Made by a program: the position numbers and the translations under genes. From Emticicia sp037153985 (GTDB lineage: Bacteria; Bacteroidota; Bacteroidia; Cytophagales; Spirosomataceae), in NCBI RefSeq assembly GCF_037153985.1, contig NZ_JBBAYI010000001.1, positions 806,001 through 870,000 of the forward strand: DNA of 64,000 nt, given 5' to 3'. Every line of letters starts with the position of its first letter. Within the stretch, counting starts at the first letter, position 1. Shown here piece after piece: positions 26,000 to 34,382 of the stretch. The notes under the pieces were generated by a model. That model saw only the letters and a list, made by a program, of their open reading frames with translations. It ran no database searches and was not told where the DNA came from.

Positions 26000-28108
26000 A
26001 TGAAACACGAACATAATCATCCACATCCGAAAGGGCTAAATACTGACCCCAATCATGTGCATACCTATGACGACCAAGGCCGAATGACCTGTTGTTCTCT
26101 GGAAGAAAAAATATATGCACAAGCCGATGCTAAAGAATTACTGGTTTCTAGGAAAGCAACTAACAAGCATAACCATGAACATGGGCATACGCATGAACAT
26201 AGCCATGAAGGGCATGACCATGAACACGAACATGGTGGCTCAACAGGATTAAGACAGTATTTACCAGCAGGAATCAGTTTTTTGATGTTGCTTTCAGGCA
26301 TTGCTTTTGATAACTACATTCAAAATAGCTTTTTTAGCGGGTATGTACGTCTGGTTTGGTATCTTGTGGCTTACGCCCCTGTGGGGTTACCTGTAATCAA
26401 AGAAGCATTTGAAACCATTAAAAGAAAAGACTTCTTTACCGAATTTACGCTCATGGTTTTGGCTACTTTGGGTGCTTTTGCCATTGGCGAATACCCCGAA
26501 GGTGTGGCTGTTATGCTATTTTATGCCATTGGTGAGTTATTCCAGAGCATGGCGGTAAATAGGGCAAAAAATAATATCAAAGCATTGCTTGACATTCGCC
26601 CGTCTGCGGCTACTGTTTTAAGAAACAAAACATACCAAACAGTTCCACCTGAATCGGTAGAGATAGGCGAAACCATTCAGGTAAAAGCTGGTGAAAAAGT
26701 ACCATTGGATGGCGAAATACTTAGCGAAAGCAGTAGTTTTAATACATCGGCACTAACCGGAGAAAGCAAGCCTAAAACCCTAAGTAAAGGCGAGGTGGTG
26801 CTGGCCGGAATGCTGAATCTGGACAAAGTGATTGAAATAAAGGTAAATAAAAAATTTGCTGACAGCTCACTTGCACGGATTCTGGATATGGTCGAAAATG
26901 CAACTACACGTAAAGCTAAAACTGAGTTATTGATTCGTCGTTTTGCCCGAATCTACACACCCGTAGTTTTCTTCCTGGCACTTGCGGTTATTCTGCTCCC
27001 GGCCTTAATTGTCGAAAATTATATCTTTACCGAATGGCTGTATCGTGGACTAATATTTCTGGTTATTTCCTGCCCTTGTGCCTTGGTAATTTCCATTCCT
27101 CTAGGGTATTTTGGTGGAATCGGGGCTGCTTCCAGAAACGGCATTCTGTTCAAAGGCTCCAACTATCTGGATTTAATGACCAAAGTTAACACCGTTGTTA
27201 TGGACAAAACCGGAACCCTCACAAAAGGGGTGTTTAAAGTACAGAATGTAGTTACTAACCTACCAGACCCAAAAGCGTTTATCAGAATAGTTGCTGCGCT
27301 CGAAAGTAAGTCAACACACCCGATTGCAAAGGCTATTGCCGAATATGATGCCCTCTCAAAAAATATAATTCCGGTTGAAGGAATTGAAGAAATACCGGGC
27401 CATGGTTTAAAAGGAATAATTAACGGGCAGGAAGTACTGGCAGGTAACCTTAAACTCCTGAAAAAATTTGGCATTGCTTATGATTCTTCGCTCGAATCTG
27501 TTGTAGAAACAATTGTAGCCGTTGCCATTGACGGCAAATTTGCCGGATACATTATAATTGCTGATGAGCTAAAAGAAGATGCCGCCCTTGCCATTCAGGA
27601 AATGCACAGGAATGGTGTTAGTCAGACAATTATGCTCAGCGGAGACAAAGATATTATTACGCAGAAAATAGCTCAAACTTTGGGTATCGACAAGGCTTTT
27701 GGTGATTTACTACCAGAAGATAAGGTGCAAAAAGTAGAAACCCTCCGAAAAGATATCAATCAGGTAGTGGCTTTTGTCGGAGACGGTATTAACGATGCTC
27801 CGGTACTCGCCTTGAGCGATATTGGCATAGCCATGGGGGCAATGGGTAGCGATGCCGCCATTGAAACTGCCGATGTAATTATCCAGACCGACCAGCCTTC
27901 TAAAATAGCTACTGCAATTAAAATTGGTAAAGCTACCCGAAGCATTGTTATTCAGAATATAATACTTGCTTTTGCAGTAAAGGTAATTGTGTTGCTTTTG
28001 GGAGCCGGAGGCTTGGCTACTATGTGGGAGGCAGTTTTTGCTGATGTCGGCGTAGCTTTGCTGGCAATTCTGAATGCCGTAAGAATACAGCGCATTAGCT
28101 TTAATTAA
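26000..28108 (+). CDS. Heavy-metal P1B-type ATPase (Zn/Cd/Pb type) with His-rich N terminus
   Basis: 702 aa inner-membrane metal exporter. Residues 1-80 are a histidine-rich metal-binding tail (HEHNHPHP at 3-10; dense H-x-H at 57-78) with a CC pair at 31-32 instead of a classical HMA GMTCxxC domain. Core motifs are all present: SCPCAL with C358/C360 in the transport helix, phosphorylation site D402 in DKTGTLT, HPIA in the N domain, and GDGINDAPVLA in the hinge. The last helix has the DVGVALLAILNAVRI pattern of ZntA-like Zn/Cd/Pb pumps (P1B-2). It follows the TonB receptor by 48 bases and a terminator ends the operon at 28127. Confidence 0.94.
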   Translation: MKHEHNHPHPKGLNTDPNHVHTYDDQGRMTCCSLEEKIYAQADAKELLVSRKATNKHNHEHGHTHEHSHEGHDHEHEHGGSTGLRQYLPAGISFLMLLSGIAFDNYIQNSFFSGYVRLVWYLVAYAPVGLPVIKEAFETIKRKDFFTEFTLMVLATLGAFAIGEYPEGVAVMLFYAIGELFQSMAVNRAKNNIKALLDIRPSAATVLRNKTYQTVPPESVEIGETIQVKAGEKVPLDGEILSESSSFNTSALTGESKPKTLSKGEVVLAGMLNLDKVIEIKVNKKFADSSLARILDMVENATTRKAKTELLIRRFARIYTPVVFFLALAVILLPALIVENYIFTEWLYRGLIFLVISCPCALVISIPLGYFGGIGAASRNGILFKGSNYLDLMTKVNTVVMDKTGTLTKGVFKVQNVVTNLPDPKAFIRIVAALESKSTHPIAKAIAEYDALSKNIIPVEGIEEIPGHGLKGIINGQEVLAGNLKLLKKFGIAYDSSLESVVETIVAVAIDGKFAGYIIIADELKEDAALAIQEMHRNGVSQTIMLSGDKDIITQKIAQTLGIDKAFGDLLPEDKVQKVETLRKDINQVVAFVGDGINDAPVLALSDIGIAMGAMGSDAAIETADVIIQTDQPSKIATAIKIGKATRSIVIQNIILAFAVKVIVLLLGAGGLATMWEAVFADVGVALLAILNAVRIQRISFN

Positions 28109-28126
28109 TCAGGAAATTATTTCATT

Positions 28127-28170
28127 CAAAGGCAGTGTTGTTATGATACTGCCTTTGTTGTTTTTTCTTT
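28127..28170 (+). terminator. Intrinsic terminator of the metal operon
   Basis: Stem CAAAGGCAGT / ACTGCCTTTG (28127-28136 with 28148-28157), 11-nt loop, followed by TTGTTTTTTCTTT. Starts 19 bases after the P-ATPase stop. Confidence 0.85.
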
Positions 28171-28250
28171 CAATTATTATAGCAATAGGGCTTTCAGAAA
28201 TTATAAAAATACATTTTTATCTTCTTTTAGGTAATTAAATAAAAGTAGTT

Positions 28251-28258
28251 TATTTTTG
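28251..28258 (+). promoter_or_regulatory. Predicted promoter -7 element of the 1103-aa protein gene
   Basis: TATTTTTG (28251-28258) is a full match to TAnnTTTG; at the -33 position the sequence reads TTTAGG instead of a clean TTG. Start near 28265 leaves about 14 nt before the ATG at 28279. Confidence 0.45.
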
Positions 28259-28278
28259 AATAAAAATGACGTTTAAAG

Positions 28279-31200
28279 ATGAAACACATACTTTTATTTG
28301 TATTTTCCTTCTTTGCTTTTTCTGCTGTTGCCCAAACGCTGACTGACGACCAAGTTAAACAATACCTTGATGACCTTCAAAAAGAGGAAATCCTTTCTGA
28401 ACTCGGAAAAGATGGTTTCCTGAAGTTTCTTAATAAAGAAAATCCTGCCTTAAAAAAACGCCTGTCAGGGGGTGCATTTGGTGCGCTTAATAATATTCCA
28501 GACTCGCTTATGAAATCAAGAGCGGCCATATTGGGCTATATAGGTGTTTTTGAGTTAATGAGAAATGTTGGCTCAGCAGCCGATGATATGGTGCAGATTC
28601 GGGAAATGGGAGAAAAGCTTCTGAGCGAACGGATGTTTTTCAAACCTGATATGGAAGGGCAAGTAAATCCGAAAAATCCTCTTTCTTTCTTATCACTTGA
28701 GCAAAACCTTACTCCTTCTAAAGAAAACTACCTGCTTATTGCTGAAAGACTCAAAGCTATTAAACTTATTGACCAAAGAGTGTATGATGAACTGGTAAAG
28801 TGGCTAGAAAAAGGTCGTATTAAATTAATTAACGACTTTGGCTTCTTTATTTATGCCGCCCGCCAGACGTGGTTCTATGATAACTACGAAGACCAGAAAA
28901 GGCTTCAATTCAAATATATAGACAGCCTGCAAGTTGTTAAACTTTTATCGAAAGAAAAAGGTGACTCCCTCAAAAAAAGCTATCAACCTTATGAACTTAA
29001 AAGTAAAGTTGATATTCTTTCGCTTAGTAATTATGCCGTTGTGATACCGAAGGAACATGGCAATTTTACGAGAGAAGAAATCTATGAAAATTTATTCAAA
29101 CAAATAAATACCAAACTGATACCAGCGTTAAAGTTTACTGATTTCTCTGTATCTGAAATCACCCCCAACTCTTCTGACCAAGATAATAACCTCATGGGCT
29201 TACCTTTCAGTAACCCTATGGATAAAAATAAGAAACCTTACCGTTTGCAATACTCAGTTAATGGCTTTACCTATGCCCAAAAAGCAGATACGGATTTTTC
29301 GTTGGTAAAAAATCTGATAAAAACCATTCCGCCCGATGTAAACATCGATAGCACAATTATACAATCTTATGTAACTTTTTTGTCGCCTATTATCGGTATA
29401 AACACAAAAGATTTCCGCTCAATCAATGATTTTCTTATTGACCAGAAATCAGATAAAAGACTTATAGTTGTAGGTAATGAGATGAATCCTTTGATTCCGA
29501 TAAAAGATGCCCGCAAAGTAATTTTACTTGTCGATAGTACCCAGAGTTTATCTTTCGCTTCCAAGTTTCAGGAAATTCCTTTTTTGGGTAGCCTGTTCGG
29601 GGAAAAAAGCGATTTCTCGGACAAAATGAGCCGTGAAAACCTAAGCAAAATTTTACAGGATTTTCAGGAACACCACATTATTCCAATTGATAGTAAAGAG
29701 GCCATTGATAAGGCTATTGTCGATTTCAGATTTCAGTCAGACAATAGAAACAATGTAGAAAGAGGCTTACTGTTGAGTTTCCCCTCAATTATTGCTCAAA
29801 TAAACTTTAATCCGAAAGAAGAAAATGAAAAAAAAGCCTCTTTCAAAAACTTTATTAATGAGCTAAGCAGGGTATCAAATAATCAGTTTAAACCTGAAAA
29901 AATCAATGATAACTTTGAAAACGAAGTTCTAAAAAGTAGCGACAAAGACCGTAATCTGGTTATGAGTTACAGGCTGAAAGATAAAAAATACGAGTATAAA
30001 CAGGAGATTCCGAAAGTAGATATGAAGGATATGCCTATACCCCAAGGCATGAAAAAAGACTTTCTCAATTTCGATAATTTAAACTTGAATCAATATGATT
30101 TAATCGGACTAGTGAACTCATCTCTTGAAGAAAATAACATTGATGGCCAGTTTTACGAAATTAATGCTAGGTCTGGTATGAATATTTTCGGAGCCTCTGG
30201 CAAGAGTTATTATATTTTTCTGAATCAGGAACAGTACAGTTACATTGAGCAAAACCATCACTTAATATTTAATGAACCCATTGAATCTTATACTGACAAT
30301 GCCTACAATAGCTACAAATCTCAGATAGCCGCTTTTAATGCCGAAGATTTAAGCATTGCTATGCAAAGAGAAAATATGCTTTCACAGGATTCGGTGCAAA
30401 CGCTCGATTTAAAAAATGCGAAAGAACCTTCGGACGTATTGAAGGCCAGCGCACAGGTAGTTGTGATAGATATGAACGAACTAGCTGATAAAACAGATAC
30501 CGACGCTTATACATATATTATTGAAAAGTTTGGTCAGAAACTTTTGCCGAAAGCAACATTCAGTAATATTAACTATACCCAAAAAGGTAACGATAGTACT
30601 GAATATGAAGGATACCTGATTACCGCAAAAATTGATGGAAAACCCTACGAACAAACACTCTATACTTCTATTAAGCAGCTTGTAAGAACCTCTCTTGATT
30701 CGCTCAAAAGTGAAAATGCAGCCTACTTCCCTAGTATTGGCGAAAACCAATTTAAAGTTATTAACGATTATCTGACTGATATTAATTCGCCGCAAAGATT
30801 AGTAATTGTCTGCGATTATCGTAGCCCTCGCTTATCTTTTGTTTTGTTTGATAGTACACAAGCCACTCTGGTAGAAGAAACCCTACCCAATAACTATGTT
30901 GACTTTGCTATGTATAGTAAACAGTTCAGTCGGGATAGTTTACAAAATATTCTCTATGAATTGAGCAGAATTGGCTTATGTGAACCTATGTCTGATTCTG
31001 AAAAAGAAGATTTCATTTTGAAGTTCCGACGTATGCCTAGTTCTGGGAAATCTTTTCTTAAAAACTTACCGAAAGTTGTAACTAATATAGACATCGTTGA
31101 TTTAGACGATTATAGCGATATTTATAAAACTTTTATTGACTCGTTGAAAACCATTTCACATAATCAGTTTAACCCTACAAAAGTAGAAGATAACTTTGCC

Positions 31201-31590
31201 AAAACGCTCAAGAAAAGCATGTATAGTAAGAGACTTTTTGAGTATAGTTTCGTATTGAACAACAAAAAATATTCAGAGAAGCAAATTGTAGAAGCCCTGC
31301 CTAAACCCAAAGGCAAAACGAAGGAAGAAAATTACCCATTTTTTGATTTAGACAAACAAAAATTAATTGACTTGATAAACAAGGCTTTAGCTGAACAAAA
31401 CTCAGATTATGCGTTTTATGAACTTTCTTATATTGATGAAGATAGCGACGGGCTAAGTGGGCAAGAGTATGTTTTTCTTACGTCAAAGCAATATCATTGG
31501 ATTAAATCAAAATTCCCTGAGATTTTTCAGACCTACGATGATACACGTATGTACGACTCAGACAAAATTGAAGATGGTAATAAAAATTAA
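28279..31590 (+). CDS. Large secreted protein of unknown function with internal duplication
   Basis: 1103 aa; the signal peptide ends near residue 19 (SAVAQ). I recognise no family. An N-terminal helical region (about 20-240) is followed by two related copies of a long unit: copy 1 about 248-690, copy 2 about 727-1085. Shared landmarks are KL(I/L)P-A-F near the start, DSTQ in the middle, NQFxPxKxxDNF (about 535 and 962), DKKYEYKQ / NKKYSEKQ, and a closing YYIFLNQEQYSYIEQNHHLIF-like segment (YVFLTSKQYHWIKSKFPEIF in copy 2). Lys/Asn/Asp-rich, no cysteine pattern, no type IX tail. Probably periplasmic. Monocistronic between the metal operon and the PQQ dehydrogenase. Confidence 0.85.
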   Translation: MKHILLFVFSFFAFSAVAQTLTDDQVKQYLDDLQKEEILSELGKDGFLKFLNKENPALKKRLSGGAFGALNNIPDSLMKSRAAILGYIGVFELMRNVGSAADDMVQIREMGEKLLSERMFFKPDMEGQVNPKNPLSFLSLEQNLTPSKENYLLIAERLKAIKLIDQRVYDELVKWLEKGRIKLINDFGFFIYAARQTWFYDNYEDQKRLQFKYIDSLQVVKLLSKEKGDSLKKSYQPYELKSKVDILSLSNYAVVIPKEHGNFTREEIYENLFKQINTKLIPALKFTDFSVSEITPNSSDQDNNLMGLPFSNPMDKNKKPYRLQYSVNGFTYAQKADTDFSLVKNLIKTIPPDVNIDSTIIQSYVTFLSPIIGINTKDFRSINDFLIDQKSDKRLIVVGNEMNPLIPIKDARKVILLVDSTQSLSFASKFQEIPFLGSLFGEKSDFSDKMSRENLSKILQDFQEHHIIPIDSKEAIDKAIVDFRFQSDNRNNVERGLLLSFPSIIAQINFNPKEENEKKASFKNFINELSRVSNNQFKPEKINDNFENEVLKSSDKDRNLVMSYRLKDKKYEYKQEIPKVDMKDMPIPQGMKKDFLNFDNLNLNQYDLIGLVNSSLEENNIDGQFYEINARSGMNIFGASGKSYYIFLNQEQYSYIEQNHHLIFNEPIESYTDNAYNSYKSQIAAFNAEDLSIAMQRENMLSQDSVQTLDLKNAKEPSDVLKASAQVVVIDMNELADKTDTDAYTYIIEKFGQKLLPKATFSNINYTQKGNDSTEYEGYLITAKIDGKPYEQTLYTSIKQLVRTSLDSLKSENAAYFPSIGENQFKVINDYLTDINSPQRLVIVCDYRSPRLSFVLFDSTQATLVEETLPNNYVDFAMYSKQFSRDSLQNILYELSRIGLCEPMSDSEKEDFILKFRRMPSSGKSFLKNLPKVVTNIDIVDLDDYSDIYKTFIDSLKTISHNQFNPTKVEDNFAKTLKKSMYSKRLFEYSFVLNNKKYSEKQIVEALPKPKGKTKEENYPFFDLDKQKLIDLINKALAEQNSDYAFYELSYIDEDSDGLSGQEYVFLTSKQYHWIKSKFPEIFQTYDDTRMYDSDKIEDGNKN

Positions 31591-31640
31591 TATAGATTGT
31601 TAGCCCGACTTTTTGACTACTCTTACCAGCCTTTTAACCT

Positions 31641-33761
31641 ATGAAGCAAAAAATCTTTCTGGTAGCAATAGCCCTAATAATTTTTGGGCTAACTGCTGCT
31701 TGGCAATACCAGCATGAGCCAGTAAATTATACTGAATGGAAAGAGTATCTGGGAGGCCCTGACCGTAATCATTACTCTACCTTAGACCAGATTACGCCCT
31801 CAAACGTTAAAAACTTACAGGTAGCATGGACATACAGCACGCCCGATTCGGGACAAATGCAGGTAAACCCCATTATTGTAGATGGAATATTATACGGCGT
31901 TACCTCATCTGTTCAGGCTTTCGCTTTAGATGCCGCTACTGGTAAAGAAATATGGCGATTTGGAGAAAAAGAAAAGTCTTTTGCTAGTACTAGTCGTGGT
32001 GTTGCTTATTGGACAGACGGCACCGACAAGAGAATCTTACACACCATTGGCTCGTACTTATATGCCATAGATGCTATTACGGGCAAACCTGTTACGACGT
32101 TCGGCGATAACGGAAAAGTAGATTTGCATACGGGGTTGCCGGCCATTGCACAAAAAAAGTTTATCATTTCTAATACCCCCGGAACTGTTTACGAAGATTT
32201 GATAGTAATGCCAGTAAGGCTTTCAGAAGGAGCCGATGCTGCTCCGGGTGACATTCGTGCTTTTAATGTTAAAACTGGTAAACTTGTATGGAGTTTTCAT
32301 ACGATTCCATATCCGGGAGAAGCGGGCTATGACACATGGCCTAAAAATGCTTACAAAAATATTGACGTAGGAGCCGCTAATAACTGGGCGGGTATGTCGG
32401 TCGATAAAAAAAGAGGTATTATTTATGTACCAACAGGCTCGGCAGGCTATGATTTTTACGGAGGAAAAAGAATTGGTAAAAATCTGTATGCTAATTCGCT
32501 GTTAGCCCTGAACGCACGAACAGGAAAACTTTTGTGGCATTTTCAGACCATGCACCACGATATATGGGACCGTGATTTACCAGCCCCTCCGAACCTGATT
32601 ACCGTAACACATAATGGCAAAAAAACTGATGCGGTAGCTCAGGTAAGTAAACAAGGTTATGTTTTTTTATTTGACCGTGTAACTGGCAAGCCCCTTTTCC
32701 CGATAAAGGAAATACCCGCACCTAAATCGGCGCTAGCTGGTGAATCGGCATGGGCTACACAGCCCGTACCCACTAAACCTGCGCCTTTTGCACGCCAGTC
32801 ATATACACTTACCGAGAACGACATAAGCCCCTATGCACCAGACCGCGATTCTCTTATTGCACGTTTCAAAACATATAAGCGCAACCAATTTGCGGCTCCA
32901 AGCAAAGAAGGGACAATTATATTACCCGGCTTTGATGGTGGTGCTGAATGGGGAGGTGCGGCTGCCGACCCGAATGAAGGCATTATTTATGTGAATAGCA
33001 ATGAAATGGCTTGGATATTAACCATGAAAGAAACGCCAAAAGAAGATGCACTTGCGGGCTTAGGAGCAGGAGAACGCATCTATGCAACTACCTGCGTAGC
33101 TTGCCATGGTACTGATAGAAAAGGAAATACCAAAAGCGGCTATCCATCACTGGTAGAGATTGAGAAACGCCGTGACAAAGCCTTTGTTGCACAAATTATA
33201 ACGAATGGCAAAGGCATGATGCCCGGCTTTACCGCCTTAAGTGCCAGCCAAAAACAAGCTTTGGTAGCTTTTCTGTTCAATGAAGAAAAAAAGGAAGTAG
33301 GAGCCGCCGACAACAAAGGATTTAAAGCACCTTATTTACCCTATTTAAGCACAGGTTATAATAAGTTTCTTGATGCCAATGGATTGCCTGCTATAACCCC
33401 GCCTTGGGGAACCCTGAATGCTATTAATCTGAATACAGGTGAGTACCTTTGGAAAATCCGCTTGGGAGAAGTATCTGCCCTCAAGGCAAAAGGTATTCCT
33501 ACAACAGGTTCAGAAAACTATGGTGGGCCTGTGGTAACAGCCAATGGTTTATTGTTTATAGCTGCTACTAAAGATGAGAAATTCAGGGTTTTTGATAAAA
33601 AAACGGGTTATTTACTCTGGGAAACACAACTTCCTGCCGCTGGTTTTGCCACGCCGTCTACTTATCAGGTCAATGGCAAACAATACATTGTGATTGCTTG
33701 TGGTGGGACTAAACTCGGAGCCAAAAAAGGGAATCAATACGTTGCATTCGCTTTGCCTTAG
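31641..33761 (+). CDS. PQQ-dependent dehydrogenase (quinoprotein glucose dehydrogenase-like) with cytochrome c insert
   Basis: 706 aa with an N-terminal signal/anchor (IFLVAIALIIFGLTAAW), so periplasmic. An eight-bladed PQQ propeller: PGTVYEDLIVMP, KTGKLVWSFHTIPYPGE, NNWAGMSVDKKRGIIYVPTGS, TMHHDIWDRDLPAPPNL, and FDGGAEWGGAAADPNEGIIYVNSNE. At about residues 475-545 a cytochrome c domain is inserted between blades, with haem motif CVACH (C485, C488, H489) and a GKGMMPGF methionine ligand region. Related enzymes oxidise sugars or alcohols and pass electrons to haem c. No PQQ-synthesis genes are in the window. Substrate class is inferred from the family. Confidence 0.92.
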   Translation: MKQKIFLVAIALIIFGLTAAWQYQHEPVNYTEWKEYLGGPDRNHYSTLDQITPSNVKNLQVAWTYSTPDSGQMQVNPIIVDGILYGVTSSVQAFALDAATGKEIWRFGEKEKSFASTSRGVAYWTDGTDKRILHTIGSYLYAIDAITGKPVTTFGDNGKVDLHTGLPAIAQKKFIISNTPGTVYEDLIVMPVRLSEGADAAPGDIRAFNVKTGKLVWSFHTIPYPGEAGYDTWPKNAYKNIDVGAANNWAGMSVDKKRGIIYVPTGSAGYDFYGGKRIGKNLYANSLLALNARTGKLLWHFQTMHHDIWDRDLPAPPNLITVTHNGKKTDAVAQVSKQGYVFLFDRVTGKPLFPIKEIPAPKSALAGESAWATQPVPTKPAPFARQSYTLTENDISPYAPDRDSLIARFKTYKRNQFAAPSKEGTIILPGFDGGAEWGGAAADPNEGIIYVNSNEMAWILTMKETPKEDALAGLGAGERIYATTCVACHGTDRKGNTKSGYPSLVEIEKRRDKAFVAQIITNGKGMMPGFTALSASQKQALVAFLFNEEKKEVGAADNKGFKAPYLPYLSTGYNKFLDANGLPAITPPWGTLNAINLNTGEYLWKIRLGEVSALKAKGIPTTGSENYGGPVVTANGLLFIAATKDEKFRVFDKKTGYLLWETQLPAAGFATPSTYQVNGKQYIVIACGGTKLGAKKGNQYVAFALP

Positions 33762-33768
33762 ATACCAT

Positions 33769-33807
33769 AAACCTGAAAGGCTTTGTAAATAGAGGTCTTT
33801 CAGGTTT
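33769..33807. terminator. Bidirectional terminator between PQQ dehydrogenase and sugar ketoisomerase
   Basis: Perfect 11-bp stem AAACCTGAAAG / CTTTCAGGTTT (33769-33779 with 33797-33807) between convergent genes ending at 33761 and 33864. Confidence 0.65.
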
Positions 33808-33863
33808 ATCTTGTAAAATTTATTTCCAGAGATTATTATAAGTCAAAATAGTAAAGGTCTGTA

Positions 33864-34256
33864 TTAGTGCTGCACAGGAACAAGTTTTTTTTCAGGGTAT
33901 TTATCAAAGATATAATCTTCTTTATCATAAAACTGATCTGAAAGTACTAATAAAACTGCATTTTCAGAGAAATCATACATTTCGTGCCAATCTTCGGGAG
34001 CTAGTAGCAAACATTTATCAGGTGCATCCAAATCAAAAACCGATTGTTCTTCTCCGTTGTCTACAAAAACTCTGCAACTTCCACTGACACAGGTTAGAGC
34101 GTTACTAGCTTTAATATGCCTGTGGCCGCCTCTGACTTGATTTGTAGCATCATAAATATAAAAAATTCTCTTTATGCCCTCCGGTAGTATTTTTTCAAAA
34201 ACTGTCAGGCTTCCTTTTTCTGATGAAAACGTTTGTAAATGAAATAGTTTTGCCAT
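33864..34256 (-). CDS. FdtA/QdtA-like cupin (sugar nucleotide 3,4-ketoisomerase family)
   Basis: 130 aa, cytoplasmic. The single cupin domain has GGHRHIKASNALTCVSGSCRVFVDNG (about 43-68), with the GHRH-type catalytic histidines of dTDP-4-keto-6-deoxyglucose 3,4-ketoisomerases, and the late LAPEDWHEMYDF segment. These enzymes make dTDP-3-keto sugars for surface polysaccharides. Normal length for the family. No dTDP-sugar synthesis genes or aminotransferase lie nearby, so it is an isolated member; the next gene upstream is a GT-C-like membrane protein, which fits a cell-surface glycan context loosely. Exact reaction uncertain. Confidence 0.85.
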   Translation of the reverse strand: MAKLFHLQTFSSEKGSLTVFEKILPEGIKRIFYIYDATNQVRGGHRHIKASNALTCVSGSCRVFVDNGEEQSVFDLDAPDKCLLLAPEDWHEMYDFSENAVLLVLSDQFYDKEDYIFDKYPEKKLVPVQH

Positions 34257-34382
34257 AAGGCTTTTTTAGCTTTATTATTTATTAAAGTTGGGATACATAC
34301 ACGAGTGTAGTGTAAAATAAAGGCTTTTTTTTATTATTTAAAAGTTTGCCCTTCTAAATTAGGTTAAATTTATGCTTCCACA

